Below, piece after piece: positions 8,642 to 18,261 of a DNA stretch of 64,000 nt. The stretch's first letter is position 1, and each line of letters starts with the position of its first letter. Where the stretch lies: NCBI RefSeq assembly GCF_004015795.1, contig NZ_ML137222.1, forward strand, positions 42,095 to 106,094. Direction: 5' to 3'. The position numbers and the translations under genes were made by a program. A model generated the notes under the pieces. It saw nothing but the letters and a program-made list of their open reading frames with translations, ran no database searches and was not told the origin of the DNA. Source of the stretch: Falsirhodobacter deserti (GTDB lineage: Bacteria > Pseudomonadota > Alphaproteobacteria > Rhodobacterales > Rhodobacteraceae).

Positions 8642-9497
8642 CGGCGTTGGGATCCGCGCCGAAGAACACGCCGTTGGCATCGACCTGCCGCCCCGTCACC
8701 GGATCCTTTCCGGAGATCGTGTAGAGCCCGCCAGTGGTCATCTGGTGCCGTCCGCCCGCAAATTCGGGCGTGCCGCCTACCGCGCCACGCAGGCTTCCCG
8801 CAGCCGAAAGGATGTCGGTGCCCGTAGGATCCCAGACTGTCAGCGTTACATCGCCGCCGTAGGCCCCCGTGCGGATGTTGAAGGGCAGATCGGTCGCCGT
8901 CATTTCGGTGCGGACGTCGGATCCGGTGCCTACGCCCGTTTCCAGTCTCAGCGAAGCGGTTTCCTTACCGAAGTCCAACTCCATGTTCACGAGGCCGTCG
9001 CTGTTGGCCCCCGTCAGCAGCGGTGCGCCGTCCAGCGACGCCCAGACGAAGTTCGCGCCGCGAAGGTAGTATTTACCGTCTGCCGATACCGGGGCACCCG
9101 CACGCGCGGCGGTGAAGGGTGTCTGGTCCACTGTCAGGCGCAGGATGCGTTCTGCTGGAGCCATGCCACCGTCCGATGCCACCTTCGCAATGACTTCGAT
9201 GGTCATGACATCGTCATAAATCGTGTCCGTCAGGTCCAGCAGATTACGATAGCCGGCGGGGCCGGTGGGGTCGGCATCCTCGAACTTGGCAAGGATTGCC
9301 TGATCCTGAGGCGTGGAGTTGTCTCGGCGGATCCGGTTGCGCCCGTTGTGGTCGGTCTGATATGTTGCAAATGCTGGCGTGTCGATGGTTTTGCCGGGAG
9401 TTGCCGGCTCTGGGTTGCCGCCGTTTCCATTACCCCCGCCACCGCCGCATCCAGCAAGTGCGATCGCAGCGCATACCGCAAACATCCGAAAGATCAT
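8634..9497 (-). CDS. Putative lipoprotein in the cellulose operon
   Basis: 287 residues. The N-terminus is a lipoprotein signal (MIFRMFAVCAAIALAGC) with the acylated Cys followed by a run of Gly and Asn. The rest looks beta-rich, and the last ~100 residues, ending in a GVFFGAD segment, recall the barrel lobes of transferrin-binding-protein-like lipoproteins; that resemblance is weak. The ATG overlaps the previous stop (TGATG) and the last bases overlap the barrel gene start, so it is firmly part of the operon. A frame open through both this gene and the preceding one exists only because of a frameshift upstream. Function unknown; a surface or periplasmic partner of the export pore is possible. 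Confidence 0.65.
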   Translation of the reverse strand: MIFRMFAVCAAIALAGCGGGGGNGNGGNPEPATPGKTIDTPAFATYQTDHNGRNRIRRDNSTPQDQAILAKFEDADPTGPAGYRNLLDLTDTIYDDVMTIEVIAKVASDGGMAPAERILRLTVDQTPFTAARAGAPVSADGKYYLRGANFVWASLDGAPLLTGANSDGLVNMELDFGKETASLRLETGVGTGSDVRTEMTATDLPFNIRTGAYGGDVTLTVWDPTGTDILSAAGSLRGAVGGTPEFAGGRHQMTTGGLYTISGKDPVTGRQVDANGVFFGADPNAGE

Positions 9498-11081
9498 CAC
9501 GCTTTTTCCTCGTTTGTACGTCTCGTCGCACCTGAAATGTTTGTCTTGAAGAACTGGGGTGCCGGAACCGGGCAACCGAACAGATAACTCTGGACCTGGG
9601 GACAGCCACGCTCGGCCAGAAAGGCAAGCTGCTCCTCGGTTCCGATGCTCTCGGCGATGGCTTCCATTCCGGACACTCGCGCCGGATAAAGGATGACTTG
9701 CACCACGGCAGAGTTTTCGTCGTTGCAGTGCACGTTGCGCAAGAAGCCCTGATAGATCTTGAACCGCGGGGCCGGATGCCGCTTCAGCAGGCTGCGCGAC
9801 GCGAAACCGGTTCCATAGTTGTCGAAAGCCAGCCCCACGCCCATGTTGCGCAGGTCGTGCAGCGTCTTGACCATTGGACCATCTTGCGCCGTCAGGATGT
9901 TCTCTACGATCTCCATCTCCAGCGCGCTCGGAGACAGGGCGGTGTCGCGCAGTGCCGGGCGCCCGGCGCAGGGCGGGCAGGAGGAGTCCTGCGCGAGATT
10001 GCGTCGAGAAGCGGTTCACCGACATTCGGAAGTCAGGGTGGATCGCAGCCCAAGCAGCGGCTTCGGTGCAGGCAGCGCTGAGGATCCACTCTCCCATCAC
10101 GAGCGACAGCGGCATCTTGTTCAGCCCGTCGATGAATGAGGCAGGTGTCAGCGGGCCCCGTGTGGGATCGTGCCAGCGCAGCAAAGCCTCAGCTCCCGCG
10201 AGACGGCGCCCGACGGTCGTGAACTGGGGCTGGTAGACCTGTTCGAACTCGCCGTTGTCAAACGCCTTGCGCAGCTCCTCCTCAAAGGTGCGGCGCAGCC
10301 GAGCTCCGTCCTCCAGCGCCGTCGTGAAGGCAAAGGAGGCACCGCGCCCCGACGATTTCGCACGGTACAGCGCAACATCGGCCGCATTCATCACATCCGT
10401 GGAATGGGAACTGCGCAGCGGATGGATCCAGATGCCGACGCTCAGGCTCAGCTCCATGGCGGTGCTGTCATGTATGGTCGGGGTACTAAGCGCCTTGATG
10501 ATTGGCTGCGCCACCTTGACCGCCACACGCTCGTTCTGCCCATGCAGCAGCACCGTGAATTCATCCCCGCCAGGACGGGCGATCATGACGGCGTCGCGGG
10601 ATGTTTCGCGCAGGCGCGAAGCCACCGCGCGCAGCACCGCGTCCCCGGCCGAATGACCCGGCGTGCCGTTCAGCGCGTTGAAGCCGTCCAGATCCAGAAG
10701 CATCAGCCCGTCTACAGTGGAAACGGAATCCGACAGCGCGTCGTCCCAAGGTGTCCGGTTCGGCAGGCCCGTCAGCGCACCGAGAGAGGCAATCCGAAAC
10801 AGGCGATCCTCGTTCCCCTGTCGTTCGGTCACGTTTCGAACGATGGTGTGCGGGCAGAAGGATGTCTCGCGCCTGACCTCGCAAATGTCGACCCCCACCT
10901 TCGCCTTCAGCAACTGCTTTTGCCGCCCGATGAGCGAGATCATGGCAAACGGGCCTTTGAAAACCTGCGCCGCAAGACCCGCAAGGCGATCAAGCGCGGT
11001 GTTGGGAGCCGGATCTACGGAGTCGTACCTCTCCAGCGCGACAAGGCGCTGCGCTTCGTTGTCTGGCACATCGAAATCCAC
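9497..11081 (-). pseudogene. GAF-GGDEF-EAL cyclic-di-GMP protein, frameshifted
   Basis: From a GTG at 11081 (good GGGAG site before it) the frame encodes the first half of a GAF domain, then jumps to a PAC-like linker and a GGDEF domain with an intact motif (RPGGDEFTVLL), then the start of an EAL domain (AEALLRWHDP). Near 9955-9965 the frame is lost. The rest of the EAL domain (SALEMEIVE, FDNYGTGFASRSL) continues in another frame to 9497. The GAF domain also lacks ~70 residues compared with the cyclase at 19.6 kb. As read, the phosphodiesterase half is truncated while the cyclase half could still be made. It sits inside the bcs operon. Confidence 0.8.
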
Positions 11082-11197
11082 GACCTGAACTCCCTTCAAA
11101 CGGATCCGGCAGATGCTTCAAGCTGGTGGCGCACCCTCAGCATGAACCCCCAGTATGGAAGAGGGAACGCGCATGGCTGCATCAACCTTCATGCTTG

Positions 11198-12623
11198 TTA
11201 GTCCGTCCGCGACGCAGCCATGCCGCGGCGCGTGTCGTCGCCCGCCATCTGACTGTGCATTTGCGTGAACAACTGAAGCGCTTTGCTGCGATCGCCCGAG
11301 TTCAGGTAGGCGTAAGCCCGCAGCACACCCAGGCCGCGATTGAGGCCGTTGATGCCTTCGGCTGCGTCCAGATAGCCGATGGCGCGGCTGTAATCCTTCA
11401 CGCGGTAGGCCTCGACCCCGCGCTGAACCAGGATCTCGTGCTCCACCTCCACCCGTTGCTGGCGGGTGAAGTTCGTCGCTGCGCTGATCTTGGCCGCGTC
11501 GTTCGACATATTCATGTTCAGGTAGGACATGGCCATGCCATAGCGCGCATCCCGTGCCACCTCGGCCGGAACACGGCCCTTGGCCACGGCAGAAAAGGAA
11601 GCCAGCGCTTCCATTGGCCGCTTCAGGTTCAGGCTGCACCAACCGCGTTCGTTCAGCAGGTCCAACGATCGAGGCTCGGGCGTCAGTGCGATGCAACGCC
11701 CCCAGTCGCCTGCGGCCGTTGCCGCACGCATAGCCGTGATCCGACCGTCGCCCGACGGCGGCAGGCGGTCCCATTGCGAGGCCGGAGCGGCTATCCCGCC
11801 CTGCGGAGCCGCCGGCCGGACCTGCTGCGGCGCCCGTGCGGGCGCGCTCGCGGAGGGAGGCGTGGAGGGCGCGCTCCGCGGCGGTGCGGCGGTGGCTGTG
11901 CCAGCCCCGCGCCCTGCGTCCAGCCGGTCCTTCAGCCCCGCCAGATCGGCGGCATTGGCGGGGAAGCGCGCCGTCGCTGTCGCGAACATCTGGGCCAGTT
12001 GGTCCGGTGTCGTGACGGAGTCGGCCTTTTCCAGTGTGCCGACGATATCCTGATAGCGGGGGCAGGCGGTCAGGATGGCCTCGTACGCGCCCCGCGCCTG
12101 ATCAGGCTCGCCCGCACGCTCCTGCGCCTCGGCCAGACGCCAGACGTTGTTGATCCGGTCGCACTGGGTCAGCGCCGGCGTCGTGCGGGCGATCTGCACC
12201 GCGCGGGCCGGATCCGTGGAGACGGCCGCATCGAACTGCCGCTGTGCCGTGGCAGTGTCCAGAAGCGCCAGCATGTCGGCCGGCGGGGTCCAGTCGGTAT
12301 GGGTCGTGCGCGCCGCATCCAGCGCCCGCTGCGCCCCCTCCACGTCACCGGCCGCGATCAGCTGGTAAATCCGGTCGGTTTCCGCGCCCGGGTCGGCAGA
12401 AGTGTTCAGCGCGTTGAGGTCCGCCGGAGGTTGCCAGTCCGGGAACGCGCTGCGCAGGCGGCGGATCTCAGCCTCGATCGCGGGCTGGTTGTTCTGCTGA
12501 ATATAATACCGCAGGGCCGCAAGTTCATTTGCACTTTGCCCCAGAACGGGGGAAGCGGCGGCGAGTGCCACGACAGACAACGCCCAGACGTGCCGCCGCA
12601 GGATGTTCAGATGGGTTGGCATT
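11198..12623 (-). CDS. Periplasmic TPR protein, BcsC-like without barrel
   Basis: 474 residues from ATG 12623, which overlaps the end of bcsZ by 17 bases. A signal peptide (LSVVALAAASPVLGQ) is followed by helical repeats of TPR type in two blocks (residues ~20-220 and ~310-470), separated by a Pro/Ala-rich linker. In canonical BcsC a long TPR region guides cellulose through the periplasm and a C-terminal barrel lets it out. Here the protein stops after the TPRs. The separate barrel gene at the operon end may complement it, as AlgK and AlgE do for alginate. Confidence 0.75.
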
Positions 12624-13683
12624 GCGGGAACCTCTGGAGCTGGGCGATCAGCACGAACAGGTGCAGGGTGGCCGGATAATAGGGCTGATCGGTTGTGAAA
12701 AGCGGAATGGACAACGCAGCATCCTGCGCGGCGCCACATGCCGTCAGCCCTGCAAGGGCGGCATAGCCCATGTCGGGGCTGCGTTCCAACGCCGCGCCGG
12801 TCTGGACGTCGAACACCGTCGCCGTTCCCACGCCTTGGGTGCCCGTGGTGACATAGGCGTCGTGAAACCGGGCGACCATCGGATGCGCGGACAGCCCGCT
12901 GAGGCAGAGGTAAAGCGGCACGCGCATCGCCTCGTATCCGGCATTTGCGGAGAAGCCCGCCGGCGGGGCCGCCCAACCCTGCGGCGTCGCCAACATCCAG
13001 TCCGGTGCCAAGCCCGTCGCCGCAAGTTCCGAGAGCCGTGCCAGCCCGTCATCGACCGCGCGCTGAAGGCCCGGCGCGCCGAAGAACATGGCCAGTTCCG
13101 ACATCAGTTGCGGCATCCAGTAGGACGGGTTGTAGATCGTTCCGTCGGTCCTCACGAAGCCATCGGCCCCCGGAAGCAGCAGCCGCTGCCCTGAAAAGGC
13201 GGGGACGGGGGGCAGGCAGGCGCGTACGATACCCGCAACGATCGTGGCGGCGCGGCCCCGGCAGTCGGGCATGTCGAACTGGTCCGCCCCCTTCATCAGC
13301 GCCCAGGCATAGAAGATGTCGCCGTCCGACGCGTTGTTCATGTCCGGGACGTTGGGCACCGTATCCGGCCGCCACCGCCAGGCCAGAAGGCCATCGTTGC
13401 GCAGCGCCAGGTTGCCCTCGGTCCAGCCGTAGATGGCGCGGAACGCCTCGGCGTCATCGAAGAGCACCGAAAGGTAAAGCCCGTAGCCTTGGCTTTCCGA
13501 ATGGCTTGCTCCTTCCGAAAAGGCATCCACGATACGCCCGTCGGGTTGAAGATAGGCCGCCTTCCAGGCCGTCCATGACGGAAGCAGCGGCGCAAGTGTC
13601 GCTGGTGCCCCATGTGCCGATGCCCGCGCCGTCGAGAGAAGAGCGATCGCCCCCATCCCCGCCATACATTCGCGCCGGTTCAT
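12607..13683 (-). CDS. bcsZ: Cellulose-operon endoglucanase, GH8
   Basis: 358 residues starting at ATG 13683, overlapping the bcsB stop as ATGA. A signal peptide (residues 1-24) directs it to the periplasm. GH8 hallmarks are present: the proton donor Glu63 in SESQGYG and the ASDGDIFYAWAL signature with Asp120/Asp122. BcsZ trims beta-1,4-glucan during synthesis and is needed for normal cellulose output in many bacteria. It lies between bcsB and the TPR gene. A longer open frame upstream is only read-through of bcsB sequence. Confidence 0.92.
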   Translation of the reverse strand: MNRRECMAGMGAIALLSTARASAHGAPATLAPLLPSWTAWKAAYLQPDGRIVDAFSEGASHSESQGYGLYLSVLFDDAEAFRAIYGWTEGNLALRNDGLLAWRWRPDTVPNVPDMNNASDGDIFYAWALMKGADQFDMPDCRGRAATIVAGIVRACLPPVPAFSGQRLLLPGADGFVRTDGTIYNPSYWMPQLMSELAMFFGAPGLQRAVDDGLARLSELAATGLAPDWMLATPQGWAAPPAGFSANAGYEAMRVPLYLCLSGLSAHPMVARFHDAYVTTGTQGVGTATVFDVQTGAALERSPDMGYAALAGLTACGAAQDAALSIPLFTTDQPYYPATLHLFVLIAQLQRFPQCQPI

Positions 13684-15917
13684 ACTGTCCGTCCCTTCCT
13701 CGTGATGATGACATAGATGAACGCTGGAATTGTGGAGAGCAGCGCCAGTGTCAGGAGAATGAGCGCGTAATAGCCCGGCGCCCAGGACGCGAAGTTCCCG
13801 ATGACCACGAAGATCTCGCGGAACGAAATGGGACCTGTAACATGCGGTCGGGGGTTTGGCGGCCACACCTGCCAGGTCCCGTCCGTCCCGCGCAGGGCCA
13901 CGCGCGCGCCTTGCGCCGCTTCGGTGCGGCGGAAGGTGTCGAAGCTTTGTGCGAGCACCTCGGGTGCGATCGAGTTGTCAGCCACAAGTGTCCACGTGCC
14001 TCCCTCTTCCTGCGGAGCCATCAGGACGGCCGTCCCCGGCCGGTTCAGTATCCAGTCGGACAGTCGCTCCCCTTCGGGCGAGGCGAGACCGTGCAGGCGA
14101 GCGGTCCAGGCCGCGATCTGGCTCGGCCGCTCCGGCTCCGAAGTGCGGGCGGGGCTTTCGCTGTCGTCGCCCCGGTCCAGCCGGAAGAACCGGGGCGCGT
14201 CGTCCTCATGCGGGAGAACGTCGGTCTGAGTTTGAAACAGCTGGGCGATCTGTTCACGCGTCAGTGGCAGGCCGGGCCCCATGGCGCCGGAGTCCTGCGG
14301 CAGCCGTGCCAGCGCAAGCCGCCCCTGCCCCTCGGCCACCGGGGTCAGCGCCAGCTGCGCGATGAATGTCGTTAGAAAGCTGGCATCCGATCCTACCGTC
14401 GTCACGTCGGCGGGTCCGATGGCACGCAGTGTGTCGCTGAAAGAGCCAAAGGTCATCGGCGGGCTGGGCGGCACGTTCAGCGTGCTGGAGTTCAACACGA
14501 CCAACATGTCCGTTTCGCGTGCCGGGCATGGCAGCGTAGGCGGCTCGCCCGGCACGATCATTTCGAAAGTGATGGCATTTTTGCCGCCGTGCAGCAGATG
14601 CGCAGGAAACCGCACGGGCAGGGGTGGCTGCAGCTTTCCGCCGTTCACGTCCAAGGGCAGGAGCACAGTCGTTTCCCCGTTGACCTTGACCAGGAGGATG
14701 GAACCTTGCGGCAGATCTTCCCCGTATCCGTAATCGAGGGTCAGCATGCCCCGCTGTGAGGACAGGTTCATCCAGTCGGCGGGCAGAGTGAAGGGAACTT
14801 CGGCCGACGCGTAACGGGTGTTCCGTACGATCTGCGAAGCACCCAGAGCCTTGAAGCTTGTGGTCGTGCCAGGTTCCAGATTCGAGCGCTCCTCCTCGTC
14901 GGGAAGAGGGGGGAGCGTGGCGGCCAGCACATCGGCCAAGCCCGGCCCGTCGGTAACTTCCATGACCAGCGCGCCTTGGGGACTGCGCAGGAACGTGGCG
15001 CCCGCGGGGGCACCCGTACCTTCACGTATCGACACGCCGACGCGCCGGGCGGCGCCATCCACCGGGTGATAGGGAGAGCGGACCTGCGTCGTTCCGCCCT
15101 CGGGCATGACGCGGCCGATCGCGGTCATCACTGCGGCCAGGCTTTCCGTCGCCACGCCCTCGGGCATCCTCACGTCGATGGATTGCCCGCGCTGGACAGT
15201 GCTTGTCAGCCGAGCGCGAAAGTTGGCGGCATCGAGGGGAACCATCTCTGCGGGTACGGTCACGCCGCTGCCGGGAAGGTCAATTTCGGTCCAGACGTCG
15301 AAGCTGGCCTCCGGCCCGCAAAAAATGCGGTGCTGTTGGCGCAGCGACAGGCCAATCGCGTTATCTCCGCTCCGCAGTGCCGTTCCAGGCACGTCGATCC
15401 GGCCCCAGTCGCCGATGCTGGACAGTGGCCATGTTCCCGCCTCCTGCCCATTGACGCTCACCGTCACCGACGAACGTTCCGGCAGATTGTTGACGCTGCT
15501 GCGCAGGACCAGACGGAAGGACGCGGGCGGCGAGGCCTCGGCCGGTAGAGGAAGGGCCAGCATGATCTCAGCAGCCTCTCCGGTCAGGCGCAGGACGCCC
15601 GGCTCGGCGAAGCTTGGTCCCATCGCGATACGGTCGCCGGGCACGGCGGCCGGGGCACGCAGGCCGATGTTCCACGTTCGCGCTTGCGCCGTGCCTGTCA
15701 CGGTGTTGCGCGCGAGGGAGCCGATCTCGGGCAGCGGGCCTGTGGAAGGGGCAGGCAGCGTCGCCGGGGGATCGGCCAGCTTGGCGGAGGGCGCAGACGC
15801 TGGCATATCGGGCAGCAGGATCTGCCCATTGCCTCCGGCACCGAGAGCGTCCTGCGCCAGCAATGGCTCCGAGAAAAGAAGCGATGCCAGCACGATGCCA
15901 AAACAGAAACGGGTCAT
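13680..15917 (-). CDS. bcsB: Cellulose synthase periplasmic subunit
   Basis: 745 residues with a signal peptide (CFGIVLASLLFSEPLLAQ), a long beta-rich periplasmic body with the two carbohydrate-binding/flavodoxin-like repeats of the family, and a single C-terminal membrane helix (YYALILLTLALLSTIPAFIY) followed by a basic tail. BcsB binds BcsA in the inner membrane and guides the growing glucan into the periplasm. Its start overlaps the end of bcsA by 4 bases. Length and order are standard. Confidence 0.94.
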   Translation of the reverse strand: MTRFCFGIVLASLLFSEPLLAQDALGAGGNGQILLPDMPASAPSAKLADPPATLPAPSTGPLPEIGSLARNTVTGTAQARTWNIGLRAPAAVPGDRIAMGPSFAEPGVLRLTGEAAEIMLALPLPAEASPPASFRLVLRSSVNNLPERSSVTVSVNGQEAGTWPLSSIGDWGRIDVPGTALRSGDNAIGLSLRQQHRIFCGPEASFDVWTEIDLPGSGVTVPAEMVPLDAANFRARLTSTVQRGQSIDVRMPEGVATESLAAVMTAIGRVMPEGGTTQVRSPYHPVDGAARRVGVSIREGTGAPAGATFLRSPQGALVMEVTDGPGLADVLAATLPPLPDEEERSNLEPGTTTSFKALGASQIVRNTRYASAEVPFTLPADWMNLSSQRGMLTLDYGYGEDLPQGSILLVKVNGETTVLLPLDVNGGKLQPPLPVRFPAHLLHGGKNAITFEMIVPGEPPTLPCPARETDMLVVLNSSTLNVPPSPPMTFGSFSDTLRAIGPADVTTVGSDASFLTTFIAQLALTPVAEGQGRLALARLPQDSGAMGPGLPLTREQIAQLFQTQTDVLPHEDDAPRFFRLDRGDDSESPARTSEPERPSQIAAWTARLHGLASPEGERLSDWILNRPGTAVLMAPQEEGGTWTLVADNSIAPEVLAQSFDTFRRTEAAQGARVALRGTDGTWQVWPPNPRPHVTGPISFREIFVVIGNFASWAPGYYALILLTLALLSTIPAFIYVIITRKGRTV

Positions 15918-18223
15918 GCGTGCACCTCCGCACGCGCGGGGCTGTCCTTGCGCATGTCATCTTCAAGGAAATCGCTGCCGAACGCGACCAGATGCGCCGG
16001 TTGCAGGCTCATGTCCTTGCGTTCCGCCTCGTGCTTGCGCCACGGTTCAGCGGCATAGTCGCGGATCGTTCGAGGTAACGACCGCGCTGCGAGCGCCAGT
16101 ATGTAGCCAAGCCCCCAGATCAGCCCGACGCCGTTGCGTGTGGCATCTCGTCGCCGCTCCCAGGTTTCGCTGTTGCCAAAGATCAGCAGGGCCACGGTTT
16201 CGCGGGCGCGCATGGGTTGGTCCGGCGGGAACAGCAGGCGCAGCGCGACCTGCCGACCGCTGTCGGAGGTGGAACGGACGATGCCTCGGATCTCGCTTTC
16301 TAGATGCGACTCCTCGGGGAAACGGGGGGTAAAGATAATTTCGTCGCCCTTCCCATAGGGCAGCCTGTCAGGTTGGCGCGGCACGAGGATCTGAGCCCCT
16401 GTGGTTGACGCGTCGATGATGATCCCGGACACCAGCTCGCCTGTGGCAAGCCGTACCTCTGCCGGGCTGTGCATCTCAACCCGGGGGGACGCCCGGCGTT
16501 GCTGCTTCTCGCACGTCGCGCGCAGCGACAAGGACACGAGGATAAAGTTGAAAAGTGCCCATGCCCCCACGACCGCAAGCACCTGGCGGTCGCCCGGGAA
16601 TGCGATCCACCGTCCCACCGCCAGAACGACACCGAACGTCATCAGAGCGAACAGGATCAGCAGCGGACGGTGAATGGGCGAGATGTAGTTCGATGCGAGC
16701 GTCTCGCTCTTGTCGGTGACATTGAAGCGCGCATCGCGTGGGCGGATGATGGTGCGGATGATCGCCTTCAGCAGATAAGGGGCCTGCGCGACCTCATATA
16801 TCTCGGACACCAGGGGCCAGCGGAACCGCGAGAAGATGGCATTCTGGGTGAGGAAGCTGACCAGCAGGTAGGTCAGGCTGAACGCAAGAGCGTCCTGCGC
16901 CGTGCCCACGAAAATCTCCACACCGAAGATCAGATAGGCGAGGGGAGCCAGCAGATAGGCCATGCGGATGATGGGGAAGAGCCAGAAGCTCATGGAGTTC
17001 AGATAGCACAGCCGCTGCTTCAAGCCCAAGCCGGACCGCATCAGCGGGTTTTTCAGCAGGAGCATCTGCATCATGCCGGTTGCCCATCGCCCGCGCTGCT
17101 GGATGAAGCTGGCGAAGGTCTCGGGTTGCAATCCTGCGATCATCGCACGATTGAGATAGAGGCTCCTCCACCCGCGGGAATGGATCTCCAGTGCGGTTTC
17201 GGCATCCTCCGTGATTGTATCGCCCGCAAAGCCACCGACGTCGTCCAGCGCGGCGCGGCGCAGGACGGCCGCCGAACCGCAAAAGAACGCTCCGCCCCAG
17301 CGGTCCAGCCCGCGGTGGATGAGGCCGTAGAACATCTCGTTCTCCGGCGGGGCGGCGACGTGGAAGCCGAGGTTTCGCTCGATCGGGTCCTTGTTGATGA
17401 AGTAATGCGGCGTCTGCACGAGAAACAGGCGGGGATCGGCGCGGAAATAGCCGACGGTACGCGCCAGGAAGTCGCGCGACGGGACGTGGTCGGCGTCGAA
17501 GACCACCACGAGCTCTCCATCCAGCCGCGAAAGCGCGGCCGACATGTTTCCTGCCTTGGCATGTTCGTTACGGGCCCGGGTGGAATAGATGACGCCCAAC
17601 TCGGCGCAGAGGGCCTGAAGCTCGGCCCGTCGTGCGCGCGCTGCGGCGGCGGCATCGGCGTCGTCCTGATTGCACTTCTGGTCCGTCCCGCCGTCATCGC
17701 ACAGCACGATCCGGCGCTTGTCGCCAGGATAGATCATGTTTCGCGCGGCCGACAGCGTGATGGCCAGCATGTCCGTCGGCTCATTGTAGGACGGCACGAG
17801 CACATCCACGGTTGGCAGGTCGGCACGGTTCTCGATCCGGGGCGGGATCTCGCGCCGGGTCGGATCGGCCACCAGAAAGGCGTTGAGGAAGAAGATGATG
17901 ATCGAATAGGTTTCTACGGCGAACAGCATGATCGCGATTACGAAGGACGGCGTGAGACCGGCATCGGGCAAGGTGCTTGTCAGCCGCCACACCCAGTACC
18001 GGATAACGATCACGCTGCCCGTGGCCAGCAGCAGGAAGCGGGGCCAGCCGCGCCGCGCGAAGGGCTTCAGCACCACAATGATCACCACCGCCATGCACGA
18101 TAGGGTGATCTGTGCCAGAAGAGATGTCGGCGCCAGCGCTAGCGCAAGGATCGCTGCGAACAGCAACGCCCAGACCACCAGAAGAAGAACCGCGAAGAAC
18201 GGGCTAGAGCGCATGACGGGCAT
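15914..18223 (-). CDS. bcsA: Cellulose synthase catalytic subunit, UDP-forming, with PilZ domain
   Basis: 769 residues. Membrane helices flank a family-2 glycosyltransferase with substrate Asp residues (CDDGG, ~176; FDADH, 243-245), the catalytic TED (338-340) and the QRGRW motif (~376-380). A C-terminal PilZ domain carries the cyclic-di-GMP motifs RASPR (577-581) and DASTTG (~604). It polymerises UDP-glucose into beta-1,4-glucan and is switched on by cyclic di-GMP. The ATG at 18223 directly abuts a GGAG; the ATG at 18214, nine bases further, is the better spaced start. It follows bcsN and overlaps bcsB. Confidence 0.97.
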   Translation of the reverse strand: MPVMRSSPFFAVLLLVVWALLFAAILALALAPTSLLAQITLSCMAVVIIVVLKPFARRGWPRFLLLATGSVIVIRYWVWRLTSTLPDAGLTPSFVIAIMLFAVETYSIIIFFLNAFLVADPTRREIPPRIENRADLPTVDVLVPSYNEPTDMLAITLSAARNMIYPGDKRRIVLCDDGGTDQKCNQDDADAAAAARARRAELQALCAELGVIYSTRARNEHAKAGNMSAALSRLDGELVVVFDADHVPSRDFLARTVGYFRADPRLFLVQTPHYFINKDPIERNLGFHVAAPPENEMFYGLIHRGLDRWGGAFFCGSAAVLRRAALDDVGGFAGDTITEDAETALEIHSRGWRSLYLNRAMIAGLQPETFASFIQQRGRWATGMMQMLLLKNPLMRSGLGLKQRLCYLNSMSFWLFPIIRMAYLLAPLAYLIFGVEIFVGTAQDALAFSLTYLLVSFLTQNAIFSRFRWPLVSEIYEVAQAPYLLKAIIRTIIRPRDARFNVTDKSETLASNYISPIHRPLLILFALMTFGVVLAVGRWIAFPGDRQVLAVVGAWALFNFILVSLSLRATCEKQQRRASPRVEMHSPAEVRLATGELVSGIIIDASTTGAQILVPRQPDRLPYGKGDEIIFTPRFPEESHLESEIRGIVRSTSDSGRQVALRLLFPPDQPMRARETVALLIFGNSETWERRRDATRNGVGLIWGLGYILALAARSLPRTIRDYAAEPWRKHEAERKDMSLQPAHLVAFGSDFLEDDMRKDSPARAEVHA

Positions 18224-18261
18224 CTCCGTGATTGGCTGCTGAAACTTGCAGCCCTAGGACC

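Noticed and set aside
8634..11099. A single 821-residue protein joining GGDEF/EAL and the lipoprotein
   Set aside because: The middle third is out-of-frame nonsense caused by a frameshift; the lipoprotein has its own signal peptide and TGATG-coupled start.
16469..18103. 544-codon plus-strand frame opposite bcsA
   Set aside because: Shadow of bcsA, with composition typical of antisense GC-rich frames; no domain or start signal.
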